Of a stretch of DNA of 64,000 nucleotides, positions 17,920 through 26,834 are shown piece by piece. The translations under genes and the position numbers were made by a program. The notes under the pieces were generated by a model. It saw nothing but the letters and a program-made list of their open reading frames with translations. It was not told where the DNA came from and did no database searches. This stretch comes from Actinomyces sp. HPA0247. GTDB taxonomy: Bacteria; Actinomycetota; Actinomycetes; Actinomycetales; Actinomycetaceae. Within the stretch, counting starts at the first letter, position 1, and every line of letters begins with the position of its first letter. The stretch is from positions 942,932 through 1,006,931 of the forward strand of contig KE150450.1 of NCBI GenBank assembly GCA_000411415.1. The letters are read 5' to 3'.

Positions 17920-18285
17920 CCCCTACATGTAGGGGCGCTTAGTCGCCAACGACCCCTAGATGTGCGGGTGCGACACGCCCAAGGCCGCCGCCAAAGAGTG
18001 TGACGCTCGACATTTTTTGGGTGGTTGGCAGGTGGTTATACACAGGGTGGTGATGTGTCCGTCCACAGGGTGCACAGGTGCGTGTGGGGGTGGTGGAGGC
18101 CCCTCAATGTGCTCGTAGGTTAGCGACAAACCCCAATGTTTGCGCGCATCTTCGCGCACCTGCGCGAAGGGGGCGACAAACCGCAACGACCCCTCCGAGA
18201 TCCTGACCGCCCGCTCCATCCACAGACCCTTCTGTCCTCGTCCACAGTCGGGGCGTCGCACACAACATCTAGGGGTCGCTTGCGC
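17920..18285. promoter_or_regulatory. nrd upstream region: palindrome and inverted ACCCCTAGATGT pair
   Basis: CCCCTACATGTAGGGG (17920-17935) is a perfect palindrome. GACCCCTAGATGT near 17950 and its complement ACATCTAGGGGTC near 18266 flank about 300 bp that hold no convincing gene. The second copy, with CACACAACATCTAGG, lies about 110 bp before nrdH and partly resembles an NrdR-box half-site; this is a weak similarity. If real, it would tie the operon to nucleotide-level control. Confidence 0.35.
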
Positions 18286-18389
18286 GGGTGGCCACGAGGT
18301 GTAGTGTTGTCGTGTTCGCGGCGAACGAGCCGCTAGTAAGTCAACACAGGATGCCAACGTCCGGCCTTGAGCCGCAAGGAGACACGAAC

Positions 18390-18641
18390 ATGTCGATCAC
18401 CGTTTACTCCAAGCCCCGCTGCCCCCAGTGCGACGCGACCTACCGCGCCCTCGACAAGCAGGGCGTCTCCTACGAGAAGATCGACGTCACCCAGGACGCG
18501 GAGTCCCTCGCTTTCATTAAGGGCCTCGGCTACCAGCAGGCCCCCGTCGTCGTGGCCGGCGAGGATCACTGGTCCGGCTTCCGCCCCGACCGTATCAAGG
18601 CCGTCGCCGCCGCAGCCGCCCCCCTGGCGCTGCAGGCCTGA
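18390..18641 (+). CDS. nrdH: NrdH redoxin
   Basis: 83 aa from the ATG at 18390, preceded by AAGGAG. The active site is CPQC (Cys11, Cys14), and the C-terminal WSGFRPD motif is diagnostic of NrdH, a glutaredoxin-like protein that is reduced by thioredoxin reductase. It supplies electrons to the class Ib ribonucleotide reductase NrdEF. A strong terminator follows at 18653, so nrdH may be transcribed partly apart from nrdIE, which start 327 bp on. Confidence 0.96.
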   Translation: MSITVYSKPRCPQCDATYRALDKQGVSYEKIDVTQDAESLAFIKGLGYQQAPVVVAGEDHWSGFRPDRIKAVAAAAAPLALQA

Positions 18642-18652
18642 GTCTGGCCGAT

Positions 18653-18679
18653 AAGCCCCGGCCGCGAGGCCGGGGCTTT
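18653..18679 (+). terminator. Rho-independent terminator after nrdH
   Basis: AAGCCCCGGCC, short loop, GGCCGGGGCTTT. The stem is an inverted pair of the core of the dispersed 13-mer (GCGAGGCCGGGG on the right arm differs by one base), as uptake sequences do at terminators in other genera. Confidence 0.8.
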
Positions 18680-18695
18680 CGTATATCCGGGCAGG

Positions 18696-18709
18696 GACGA
18701 GGCCGGGGC
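18696..18709 (+). repeat. Dispersed 14-mer (intergenic copy)
   Basis: Exact GACGAGGCCGGGGC between nrdH and nrdI. The rest of 18680-18968 holds no gene or structure I can support apart from the nrdI ribosome binding site (AAGGA). Confidence 0.8.
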
Positions 18710-18968
18710 TCGCTCGCTTGAAAAGGGCGCGCACGCGCTCACGGGAGTGGGGGAGTGAAGCATCGGCAGGGCCGGGGAAAATCGCTGACCAGATGGCCTT
18801 GCGCGTGCGCCGGCAAGCGGCGCACGAGCCCGCCGCAAGCAGCGCGCGCACACGCCGAGCCGCACGCGTCGATCATCCCACATGGGACACGCGAGCCAGG
18901 GGAGCCCGCCCGGGCCTCGTCAGTGAGACACTAGAGATTCAGCATCCCGCCAAGCAGGAAGGATCATC

Positions 18969-19385
18969 ATGGGCATCGTCGTCTACTTCTCGTCGGCGAC
19001 GGGCAACACCCGCCGTTTCGTCGAAAAGCTCGGCCTCCCGGCGGCGCGAATCCCGTTGCTTCCCAAGGATGAACCCCTGTACGTGACCGACGAGTACGTG
19101 CTCGTTGTGCCCACTTACGGCGGCGGAAATATTAAGGGAGCGGTGCCCAAACAGGTCATCAAGTTCCTGAACGACCCCGACAATCGTGCCCTGTGCAGGG
19201 GCGTCATCTCGTCGGGCAACACTAACTTCGGCAAGGCCTACTGCATCGCGGGCGACATCATCGCGGCCAAGCTGGGGGTCCCCCACATGTACAAGTTCGA
19301 GCTCCTCGGTACACCCGAGGACGTCTCCAGAGTTCGCGAAGGACTGGAACAGTTTTGGCAGAAAACTACACCGACACAGGCGTAG
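18969..19385 (+). CDS. nrdI: NrdI flavodoxin-like maturation protein
   Basis: 138 aa from the ATG at 18969. The FMN-binding loop [10 protein letters not shown] at residues about 8-17 and the later VPTYGGG and SSGNTNFG loops define NrdI. This flavoprotein helps assemble the manganese-tyrosyl radical cofactor of NrdF. Its 3' end overlaps the nrdE start by 31 bp, so the two are co-translated. Confidence 0.96.
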   Translation: MGIVVYFSSATGNTRRFVEKLGLPAARIPLLPKDEPLYVTDEYVLVVPTYGGGNIKGAVPKQVIKFLNDPDNRALCRGVISSGNTNFGKAYCIAGDIIAAKLGVPHMYKFELLGTPEDVSRVREGLEQFWQKTTPTQA

Positions 19386-21511
19386 AGGAAGCTCCCTCCC
19401 CGGAGCTGGACTACCACGCGCTGAACGCGCAGCTTAACCTGTACGACGCGAACGGACACATTCAGTTCGACGCGGACCGTGCGGCGGCTCGCCAGTACTT
19501 CCTCCAGCACGTCAACCAGAACACGGTGTTCTTCCATGACCTGGAAGAGAAGCTGAAGTACCTGGTGGACGAGGGCTACTACGAGAAGCACGTCCTGGAC
19601 CAGTACGACTTCGCGGACATTAAGGAACTGTACAAGCAGGCGTACGCCCACAAGTTCCGCTTCCCGACGTTCCTGGGCGCGTTCAAGTACTACACGTCGT
19701 ACACGCTCAAGACCTTCGACGGTAAGCGCTACCTGGAGCGCTTCGAGGATCGTGTCGCCATGGTGTCCCTGTACCTGGCGCGCGGCGACATTGAGCTGGC
19801 TCGCAGCTTCGTGGATGAGATCATGACGGGTCGCTTCCAGCCGGCCACCCCGACCTTCCTCAACGCTGGCAAGGCGGCGCGCGGCGAGCTGGTTTCCTGC
19901 TTCCTGCTGCGCATCGAGGACAACATGGAGTCGATTGCGCGCGGCATCAACTCCGCCCTGCAGCTGTCCAAGCGCGGCGGCGGCGTCGCCCTGCAGCTGA
20001 CGAACCTGCGTGAGTCGGGCGCCCCGATCAAGAAGATCCAGAACCAGTCCAGCGGCGTCGTGCCCGTCATGAAGCTGCTCGAGGATTCCTTCTCCTACGC
20101 GAACCAGCTGGGTGCGCGTCAGGGCGCGGGCGCCGTGTACCTGCACGCGCACCACCCGGACATCATGCAGTTCCTGGACACCAAGCGCGAGAACGCGGAC
20201 GAAAAGATCCGCATCAAGACGCTGTCCCTGGGCGTCGTCATCCCGGACATCACGTTCGAGCTGGCCCGCAAGAACGAGGACATGTACCTGTTCAGCCCCT
20301 ACGACGTGGAGCGCGTCTACGGCGTGCCCTTCTCCGAGATTTCGGTGACGGAGAAGTACCACGAGATGGTGGACGACGGTCGTATCCACAAGAAGAAGAT
20401 CAACGCGCGTCGCTTCTTCCAGACGATCGCGGAGATCCAGTTCGAGTCCGGCTACCCCTACATCGTCTTCGAGGACACGGTGAATAAGGCGAACCCGATC
20501 AAGGGCCGCATCACCATGTCGAACCTGTGCTCGGAGATCCTCCAGGTGTCCGAGGCCTCGACCTACAACGACGACCTGTCCTACGCCCACGTCGGCAAGG
20601 ACATCTCCTGCAACCTGGGCTCGCTCAACATCGCGAAGACCATGGATTCCCCGGACTTCTCCAAGACGATCGAGATGGCGATTCGCGGTCTGACGGCCGT
20701 CTCGGACCTGTCGGACATCGGCTCGGTGCCGTCGATTGCCCGCGGTAACGCGATGAGCCACGCGATCGGCCTGGGCCAGATGAACCTGCATGGGTACCTG
20801 GCGCGCGAGCGCGTGCACTACGGGTCCGAGGAGGCGCTCGACTTCACGAACATCTACTTCATGACGGTCCTGTTCGAGGCCATCAAGGCCTCGTGCAAGA
20901 TTGCGCGCGAGCGCGGCGAGACCTTCGAGGGCTTCGAGGAGTCGAAGTACGCGTCGGGCGAGTTCTTCCGCAAGTACATTGACGAGGAGTGGGCTCCCAC
21001 CACGGACAAGTGCCGTGAGCTGCTCGCCGCCTCGTCGATCAAGGTCCCGACCCAGGCGGACTGGGAGGCCCTGGCTGCCGACGTGGCCAAGTACGGCATG
21101 TACAACCAGAACCTGCAGGCTGTGCCTCCGACGGGTTCCATCTCGTACATCAATAATTCGACGTCGTCGATTCACCCGATCGTGTCCCGCGTGGAGATCC
21201 GCAAGGAAGGCAAGATCGGCCGCGTCTACTACCCGGCGCCGTACATGACGAACGAGAACCTGGAGTACTACCAGGACGCGTACGAGATCGGCCCGGAGAA
21301 GATCATCGACACCTACGCGGTGGCCACCCAGCACGTGGATCAGGGCCTGTCGCTCACGCTGTTCTACCCGGACACGGTGACGACGCGTGACCTGAACAAG
21401 TCCTACATTTACGCGTGGAGGAAGGGCATTAAGACCCTGTACTACATGCGCCTGCGCCAGATGGCCCTCGAGGGGACCGAGGTCGAAGGCTGCGTGTCCT
21501 GCATGCTGTGA
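19355..21511 (+). CDS. nrdE: Class Ib ribonucleotide reductase, alpha subunit
   Basis: 718 aa from a TTG at 19355 inside nrdI. Landmarks are the ATP-cone-free N-terminus typical of NrdE, the active-site loop [25 protein letters not shown], the [14 protein letters not shown] finger region and the C-terminal thiol pair CVSC (Cys713, Cys716) that is re-reduced by NrdH. It converts ribonucleoside diphosphates to deoxyribonucleoside diphosphates. The partner gene nrdF, often the next gene, is not here; a terminator and unrelated genes follow. It must lie elsewhere in the genome. Confidence 0.97.
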   Translation: MAENYTDTGVEEAPSPELDYHALNAQLNLYDANGHIQFDADRAAARQYFLQHVNQNTVFFHDLEEKLKYLVDEGYYEKHVLDQYDFADIKELYKQAYAHKFRFPTFLGAFKYYTSYTLKTFDGKRYLERFEDRVAMVSLYLARGDIELARSFVDEIMTGRFQPATPTFLNAGKAARGELVSCFLLRIEDNMESIARGINSALQLSKRGGGVALQLTNLRESGAPIKKIQNQSSGVVPVMKLLEDSFSYANQLGARQGAGAVYLHAHHPDIMQFLDTKRENADEKIRIKTLSLGVVIPDITFELARKNEDMYLFSPYDVERVYGVPFSEISVTEKYHEMVDDGRIHKKKINARRFFQTIAEIQFESGYPYIVFEDTVNKANPIKGRITMSNLCSEILQVSEASTYNDDLSYAHVGKDISCNLGSLNIAKTMDSPDFSKTIEMAIRGLTAVSDLSDIGSVPSIARGNAMSHAIGLGQMNLHGYLARERVHYGSEEALDFTNIYFMTVLFEAIKASCKIARERGETFEGFEESKYASGEFFRKYIDEEWAPTTDKCRELLAASSIKVPTQADWEALAADVAKYGMYNQNLQAVPPTGSISYINNSTSSIHPIVSRVEIRKEGKIGRVYYPAPYMTNENLEYYQDAYEIGPEKIIDTYAVATQHVDQGLSLTLFYPDTVTTRDLNKSYIYAWRKGIKTLYYMRLRQMALEGTEVEGCVSCML

Positions 21512-21535
21512 CGTCACGCCCGTTTGTCGGGTGGT

Positions 21536-21569
21536 GCGGGGGTCGGGAAACCGGCCCCCGCGCCGTTTT
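21536..21569 (+). terminator. Rho-independent terminator after nrdE
   Basis: GCGGGGGTCGG, GAAA-type loop, CCGGCCCCCGC, then GCCGTTTTA. Confidence 0.8.
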
Positions 21570-21575
21570 ATGGGG

Positions 21576-21589
21576 GACGAGGCCGGGGC
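21576..21589 (+). repeat. Dispersed 14-mer (intergenic copy)
   Basis: Exact GACGAGGCCGGGGC just after the nrdE terminator. Confidence 0.8.
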
Positions 21590-21709
21590 TGAGGGGCCGG
21601 GGAATGGGGGAGTGATGGCGCGAGAGCGTCGTCGTTTATTCGGATTTTCGAGAAAGCGCTCGTATGATGTGGGGGTATATCCCCTCACATCTTCTTCTCG
21701 GAGCAAGCG

Positions 21710-22255
21710 ATGAGTGATCTGACGAATCCCTACGGCGTTGATCGTGCGAACCAAGGTGGCTATGGCCAGCAGGACGCGTACGGTGCACAGTCGGCATATG
21801 GGTCCCAGGCCTCGTATGGGGGAGCGCCCCCGTACGGCGCGGGGCAGCCGGGGTATGGTGCGGGGCAGCCTCCGTACGGCGCGGGGCCGGGCATGCCGGG
21901 CTACGGGCAGCCGCAGGGCTATGGTCAGCCCGCCTACGGGAGCTTCGGGTACGCCCTGAACCCTGCCGTTGAGCGTGTGCGTTCGAACGCATCGATGGTT
22001 CGCATCATGGCGTTTATCAGCTTCGTCACCATCGGGCCGATCCTCTCGATCGGCGCGTGGGTCTGGGGTGGCATGCTCGTGTCCGAGGCCCAGGGTCTTA
22101 ACGCCCCCATGGACGTGATGAATGATGTGAGTGGTGCTCGAAAGATTGCGATGATCTGCAGCATCATTCAGATTGTCGGCATCGTGCTCCTGATCATCTT
22201 CTCCTTTGTCTTCCCCTTGCTGATGCTGGCCTTGTTGGGCGGGGCGGACTACTGA
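21710..22255 (+). CDS. Tyr/Gly/Gln-rich two-helix membrane protein (paralogue 1)
   Basis: 181 aa from the ATG at 21710, preceded by GGAGCAAG. Residues 1-78 are low-complexity, built from repeats like GAGQPGYGAGQPPYG. Residues about 85-180 hold two hydrophobic helices (IMAFISFVTIGPILSIGAWVW and a C-terminal IVGIVLLIIFSFVFPLL) joined by a polar loop ending in GARKIAMIC. The two following genes have the same plan, start with the same MSD motif and share the stretch ALNPA-E-RSNAS. Function is unknown. The disordered, probably cytosolic N-terminus followed by a membrane anchor could bind partners at the membrane. Confidence 0.85.
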   Translation: MSDLTNPYGVDRANQGGYGQQDAYGAQSAYGSQASYGGAPPYGAGQPGYGAGQPPYGAGPGMPGYGQPQGYGQPAYGSFGYALNPAVERVRSNASMVRIMAFISFVTIGPILSIGAWVWGGMLVSEAQGLNAPMDVMNDVSGARKIAMICSIIQIVGIVLLIIFSFVFPLLMLALLGGADY

Positions 22256-22270
22256 TTCGTCCGAGCGACG

Positions 22271-22302
22271 GCGGTGGGCATCCCCTGCGGGGTGCCCACC
22301 GC
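22271..22302 (+). terminator. Strong hairpin after paralogue 1
   Basis: GCGGTGGGCATCCCC, TGC loop, exact complement, except one G-T pair. It separates this gene from the next paralogue. Confidence 0.75.
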
Positions 22303-22416
22303 TGCCGCTGACGAGCTGTGGCGCATTGCTCTCCCGTCACCGTTGGTTACTGATGCTGCTGTGCGTGCGCTAGGATGAGCCGCGTATCTGCTGACCTATT
22401 CCATTCGGAGTATCCC

Positions 22417-22863
22417 ATGAGCGATCCCACCAATCAGTACCCCTCCAACGGTCAGGCCCCTTACGGTCAGGCCCCCTACGGTCAGGCCCCGCAGGGCGCG
22501 CCGCAGGCCCCCTACGGCCAGGCCCCCCAGGGAGCCCCGCAGGGTGCGTACGGCCAGGCCTACGCGCTGAACCCCGCGCTCGAGAAGATCCGTTCGAACG
22601 CCTCGACCGTTCGTATCTTCTCCTTCGTGAGCTTCATCTTCGGCGGCCTCTTCCTGTCCGGCGGCATGTGGATCTGGGCGAACAACATGACGGCTGAGGC
22701 TCAGAACCTCGGCGCCCCGCTCGACATTGCAACGGATCTGGCGAGTGCTCGTAACACCGCGAAGATCTGCACGATCATCCACGCTGTCGTCCTTGCGCTG
22801 GGCCTCGTGTTCATCATCGGTTTTGTTGTTCTTGCCATCATGGCAGAGGGCTCGAACTACTGA
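22417..22863 (+). CDS. Tyr/Gly/Gln/Pro-rich two-helix membrane protein (paralogue 2)
   Basis: 148 aa. The ATG at 22417 is preferred because it restores the MSD start shared by the family and follows CGGAG. Residues 1-45 are repeats of PYGQAPQGA. The C-terminal part matches paralogue 1: YALNPALEKIRSNASTVRIF, first helix, a loop with SARNTAKIC, second helix. Function is unknown. It is the shortest of the three and looks like a tandem duplicate. Confidence 0.85.
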   Translation: MSDPTNQYPSNGQAPYGQAPYGQAPQGAPQAPYGQAPQGAPQGAYGQAYALNPALEKIRSNASTVRIFSFVSFIFGGLFLSGGMWIWANNMTAEAQNLGAPLDIATDLASARNTAKICTIIHAVVLALGLVFIIGFVVLAIMAEGSNY

Positions 22864-22872
22864 GTTGTGAAC

Positions 22873-22913
22873 CGTGTGGGGTCCGGATCGAGTCTCGATC
22901 CGGACCCCACACG
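22873..22913 (+). terminator. Perfect 41-bp hairpin after paralogue 2
   Basis: Two exactly complementary 20-base arms (CGTGTGGGGTCCGGATCGAG) around a single T, 10 bp past the stop. Confidence 0.8.
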
Positions 22914-22978
22914 TGTATGTGCGAGCCTCCTGTTAGGATGCTTCTCGTATTGATCTGAGAGAAGAATTGGAGCCTCCA

Positions 22979-23659
22979 GTGAGCGATCCCCTGAACCCGA
23001 CCCCTGCGGATAATTACGCCCCCTACGCGCCGAACGACTCGGGTAGTGGTTCCTACGCTCCTTCGCAGGGCGGCTACGCGCCCGCAACCCAGGAACAGCA
23101 GTCCTACGCGCCGAACGGCTCTGGCGACGCGTCGTACGCTCCTTCGCAGGACGGCTACGCTGCCTCCGCTCAGGGCCAGCAGCCTCAGTTTGGCCAGCCC
23201 GGAGCAGATCAGTACGCGCAGTACGGCCAGCCCGGAGCAGACCAGTACGCCCAGCAGCCTCAGTTCGGCCAGCCCGGAGCAGATCAGTACGCGCAGTACG
23301 GCCAGGGAGCCCAGGCCTCGTACGGCCAGCCCCAGCAGGCCTATGGTCAGCCGACATACGGTCAGCCCGTGTACGGCCAGCCGATGTACCCCTCGCCCGC
23401 ATCCGCGCAGTTCGACAGTTTGCGTACCCAAGCGATCATCGCGATCGTTGTGTCAGTGATCAGCTGGTTCGTCTTGTGGTTCCTCGTGTCGATCCCGTCG
23501 GTGATCTGGTCCTTCATCATCGACTCCAACGCCAAGAATCAGGGCGCGCCGCAGAACATCCTGAGCTTGACGAAGGCCGCGAAGATCGTCTCGATCGTCA
23601 TGGTGTCCATCCAGGCCTTCTTCTTCATTCTCGGGGTTATCGTCGCTATCCTCGACTGA
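22979..23659 (+). CDS. Tyr/Gln/Gly/Pro-rich two-helix membrane protein (paralogue 3)
   Basis: 226 aa from the GTG at 22979, chosen over an in-frame TTG at 22967 because it gives the family start (M)SD and has TTGGAG in front. Residues 1-140 are low-complexity, including a repeated QPGADQYAQYG unit and YGQPxYGQP repeats. The membrane part is more diverged than in paralogues 1 and 2 and keeps only the layout (helix, polar loop with KAAKIVSI, helix). Function is unknown. The N-terminal repeats vary in number across the paralogues, a sign of fast expansion. Confidence 0.82.
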   Translation: MSDPLNPTPADNYAPYAPNDSGSGSYAPSQGGYAPATQEQQSYAPNGSGDASYAPSQDGYAASAQGQQPQFGQPGADQYAQYGQPGADQYAQQPQFGQPGADQYAQYGQGAQASYGQPQQAYGQPTYGQPVYGQPMYPSPASAQFDSLRTQAIIAIVVSVISWFVLWFLVSIPSVIWSFIIDSNAKNQGAPQNILSLTKAAKIVSIVMVSIQAFFFILGVIVAILD

Positions 23660-23703
23660 CGCCACCGTGAGAGTCGCTCGACAGTGCTGACTCCTCACAC
23701 ACG

Positions 23704-23742
23704 GGAGCCTGTAGGAACGGTGATGCCGTTCCTGCAGGCTCC
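23704..23742 (+). terminator. Hairpin after paralogue 3
   Basis: GGAGCCTGTAGGAACGG, five-base loop, CCGTTCCTGCAGGCTCC; one mismatch-type pair. Confidence 0.75.
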
Positions 23743-23760
23743 GCCTGTATTCTTGAGGGT

Positions 23761-25512
23761 ATGACTCCCCGATACGAAGCACCCTCGCGCTCGACGTCCG
23801 GAAGCGACGCTGACCTCCTCGACCAGCTGCGATACGCGGACGGACGCCCCTACGGCTTCTACAAGAACGCCCTCGGTGCCTGGGATTACGGGGACTTCAC
23901 CCTCGCGATCGATCACGTGCAGGCCGACCCCTACGCCCCGCCCTCGTCCCTGCGCGCCTGGTCCACGCCCGAGGCCATGGGACTGCCCGAGGCCGCCCTG
24001 GCCTCGTCCGACGCGCGCCTGGCCGCCGCCGACTTTATTGCCCGCTCCTTCGACGAGGCTATCCGCGCCCGCGGCACGCGCGACGTGTCGATTGCCCGCG
24101 CTGGCGCCCTCATCCTCCAGCGCTCCTACGCGACCGTCCTGCCCGACCGCGTCGAGGTGCGCTTCCAGGTCAAGCTCCCCGCGCGAGGCCGCACGATCCT
24201 CGGCAAGACCGCCGCCCGCCTCTTCGACGTGGATGTGCCCAACATCGTCATGGACTGCTTCGACTTCGTGTCCGAGGACCCGGACACGACCCGCAAGCGC
24301 TCCCGTCTCCTCGGCCACGTCGCCGCCTACGAGGACTACCGCGCCCTCCAGGGGATCCTCGAGGAGCGCGGCTGGGTGTCCTTCGTCGCCGACGAGGCCC
24401 TGCTGGCGCGCCGATCCGGCATCTCCGAAACGCCCCTGACCGGTGACGGCGTCGTTGCCTTTTCCGCCCCCGAGTCCCTGCGCGCCACCGTCACCCTGCC
24501 GCACGCCGGCGAGGTGAGTGGCATGGCGATCCCCCCGGGCCTGACCCTCATCGTGGGCGGCGGCTACCACGGCAAGTCGACTCTCCTCGAGGCCATCGCC
24601 CAGGGCGTGTACGCGCACATCCCCGGCGACGGCCGCGAACTCGTCGCCACCGACCCCACCGCCACGAAGGTGCGTGCCGCCGACGGGCGAGCCGTCACCG
24701 GCGTCGATATCTCACCGTTTATCACCCACCTGCCCGGCGGCGCCGACACCACGTCGTTTTCCACCGAGAACGCCTCCGGCTCCACCTCGCAGGCCGCCTC
24801 CATCATCGAATCCCTCGAGCTGGGTGCGCGCACCCTCCTCATCGACGAGGACACCTCCGCGACCAACCTCCTCATCCGCGACACACGCATGCGCGACCTC
24901 GTCGCCGCCGAGAAGGAACCCATCACACCCCTCGTTGACCGCGTCACCTCCCTCACCGAGGCCGGGGTCTCCCTCATCATGGTCGTCGGCGGCTCCGGCG
25001 CGTTCCTCGACGCGGCCGACCGGGTCCTCATGATGGACAACTACCACTGCCTCGACGTCACCTCCCGCGCGCGCTCAGTCGTGGCCGACCTGCCGCGCCC
25101 CCGCACCGATGCCCCCACCAGCTGGGAGGCGGCACCCCGCGTGCCCGCCGCGAAGGCCCGCGTGGACCGCCCGCGCACCAAGGCCTCGGGCACGACCGTG
25201 CTGACCATCGACCGATCGACCGTCGACATTTCCGACGTCGCCGCAGTCGTCGACCCCGGGCAGGCCGAGGCCATCGCCTGGTGCGTGCGCGGCGTCCTCG
25301 AAGAGATGGCCGGCAAACAGTCCATGCCCGACCTCATGGCCAAGCTCGGACGGCGCCTCGCCTCCGAAGGCCTGGATGCCGTCTGCAAGTTCGGCGCCCG
25401 CTCCTACCCAGCGTTCCTGGCGCGCCCGCGCCTCATCGACGTGGGCGCTGCCATCAACCGCTACCGCGGACTGTCCCTGCGCGAGCCGCGCGGCGAGGTC
25501 TCAGAGTCGTAG
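23761..25512 (+). CDS. Predicted ATPase of the ABC class (ABC_ATPase family)
   Basis: 583 aa from the ATG at 23761. The P-loop GGGYHGKSTLLEAI, the preceding VGGGYHGKS form with His, a Walker B-like LLIDEDTSATN and the start pattern LDGRPYG-like (ADGRPYGFYKNALG) match the family of stand-alone 'predicted ATPase of the ABC class', about 570 aa in most bacteria. There are no membrane helices. The biological role of this family is not established. A composite repeat and an inverted-repeat element fill the space to the next gene. Confidence 0.88.
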   Translation: MTPRYEAPSRSTSGSDADLLDQLRYADGRPYGFYKNALGAWDYGDFTLAIDHVQADPYAPPSSLRAWSTPEAMGLPEAALASSDARLAAADFIARSFDEAIRARGTRDVSIARAGALILQRSYATVLPDRVEVRFQVKLPARGRTILGKTAARLFDVDVPNIVMDCFDFVSEDPDTTRKRSRLLGHVAAYEDYRALQGILEERGWVSFVADEALLARRSGISETPLTGDGVVAFSAPESLRATVTLPHAGEVSGMAIPPGLTLIVGGGYHGKSTLLEAIAQGVYAHIPGDGRELVATDPTATKVRAADGRAVTGVDISPFITHLPGGADTTSFSTENASGSTSQAASIIESLELGARTLLIDEDTSATNLLIRDTRMRDLVAAEKEPITPLVDRVTSLTEAGVSLIMVVGGSGAFLDAADRVLMMDNYHCLDVTSRARSVVADLPRPRTDAPTSWEAAPRVPAAKARVDRPRTKASGTTVLTIDRSTVDISDVAAVVDPGQAEAIAWCVRGVLEEMAGKQSMPDLMAKLGRRLASEGLDAVCKFGARSYPAFLARPRLIDVGAAINRYRGLSLREPRGEVSES

Positions 25513-25524
25513 TCGTTCTTGGCT

Positions 25525-25715
25525 GCCTGCTGGGCCGGGTTGCTTGTGGCCCCGCTGGTGTTCCAGGCGCCGGAGGCCCCGGCCGCTGTGTGTGCCGGTG
25601 GGCGGCGGCCCGCCCGCGAGCCGTCCGCGCTGCGAGCTTCGCTCGGCGCGTCGTCTCGAAGCCCGGCCAGGCCCCGCCACCGCCCACCGGCACCGCAGCC
25701 AGGCCAACGTGGCTA
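25525..25715. repeat. GC-rich composite repeat with hairpin (beta stem)
   Basis: CGAGCCGTCCGCGCTGCGAG, CTTCG, CTCGGCGCGTCGTCTCG near 25616-25658, framed by GGCCCGCCC on the left and CCCGGCCAGGCCCCGCC on the right. This is the cleanest copy of the beta version. Confidence 0.8.
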
Positions 25716-25728
25716 TCGTGCACCCAGC

Positions 25729-25842
25729 AATTTCGCATGCAATTCCCCTGTGACTATTTCAGGATTTGAATTGGCATCGTTGGAATTGCAACGTTTCTGG
25801 GCTTTGTTGAAAGTTCATGCAATCGAATTGCATGCGAAATTT
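25729..25842. repeat. 114-bp inverted-repeat element, copy 5
   Basis: AATTTCGCATGCAATTCCCC to GAATTGCATGCGAAATTT. Nearly identical to copy 1 through the whole length (CTGTGACTATTTCAGGATTT, CATCGTTGGAATTGCAACG), suggesting recent copying. Confidence 0.92.
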
Positions 25843-25954
25843 CTGGTAGGTATCTGCGTCCTCACTCATGGGCGGTGCGGTCCGGACCAACAATCCCGCG
25901 AGCACATAACACGGGAGCTACGGCGGTCGGCCCCGAGGAACACCATGGGGCCAC

Positions 25955-25983
25955 CCCCGAGACGACCCCGGGTGGTCTCGGGG
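25955..25983. promoter_or_regulatory. Hairpin or operator before the MacB-like ABC operon
   Basis: CCCCGAGAC, 11-base centre with CCCGGG, GTCTCGGGG, 57 bp before the ATPase start. Position and symmetry suit a repressor site in the leader. No regulator gene is next to it. Confidence 0.4.
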
Positions 25984-26040
25984 ATCAATCAGGGGAAACC
26001 TCCGTAGCGGTGACCCACGCCGCAGGCGCACGATGGATGC

Positions 26041-26805
26041 ATGAACACGAACACAACAATTGCGCAGGCCCCCGCGGCCGCACCGGCCCCGGCCTCGTCC
26101 ATCGTCCGACTCCAGGGCGTCTCCAAAATCTACGGAAGCGGCGACGCACAGGTGCGCGCCCTCGACGACGTGAGCGTCGGCTTCGGCGCCGGTGAATTCA
26201 CCGCCATCATGGGCCCCTCCGGCTCCGGCAAGTCCACGATGATGCACATCCTCGCCGGCCTCGACGCCCCCACCTCCGGACACGTCTTCGTCGAAGACAC
26301 CGACATCACCGCTCTGAAAGACACCGCGCTCACCAAGCTGCGCCGCGACCGCATCGGCTTCGTGTTCCAGTCCTTCAACCTGGTGCCCACCCTGGACGCG
26401 CGCGCCAACATCCTCCTGCCCATGCGCCTGGCTGGGGCCACCCCCGAGAAGGAATGGTTCGACCTCATCGTCACCTCCCTGGGCATCGCGGACCGCCTGA
26501 GCCACCGCCCCTCCGAGATGTCCGGCGGCCAGCAGCAGCGCGTCGCCGTCGCCCGCGCCCTCATGAGCCGCCCTGCCGTCATCGTCGCGGACGAGCCCAC
26601 CGGCAACCTCGACTCCCACTCCACCGGCGAGGTCATGGACCTGCTGCGCCGCGCGGTCGACGAACTCGGACAGAGCGTCATCATGGTCACCCACGACACC
26701 GCCACCGCCGCCTACGCGGACCGCGTCCTCGTGTGCCGAGACGGGCGCATCGTTTCCGACCTGCGCGACATCACCGCCGACAACCTGACCGCGGCGCTGC
26801 GCTGA
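26041..26805 (+). CDS. ABC transporter ATPase (MacB/LolD type)
   Basis: 254 aa from the ATG at 26041. Walker [10 protein letters not shown], signature MSGGQQQR, Walker [11 protein letters not shown] and switch region MVTHDTATA are complete. The DEPTGNLD wording is typical of the MacB/LolD/FtsE group, which moves substrates out of the membrane by a mechanotransmission action. The N-terminal 20 residues are an Ala/Pro tail with APASS from a dispersed 14-mer (26086). The permease gene follows 29 bp later. Confidence 0.94.
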   Translation: MNTNTTIAQAPAAAPAPASSIVRLQGVSKIYGSGDAQVRALDDVSVGFGAGEFTAIMGPSGSGKSTMMHILAGLDAPTSGHVFVEDTDITALKDTALTKLRRDRIGFVFQSFNLVPTLDARANILLPMRLAGATPEKEWFDLIVTSLGIADRLSHRPSEMSGGQQQRVAVARALMSRPAVIVADEPTGNLDSHSTGEVMDLLRRAVDELGQSVIMVTHDTATAAYADRVLVCRDGRIVSDLRDITADNLTAALR

Positions 26806-26834
26806 ACGCGCGCCCACACCCCAAGGCTCATCTC

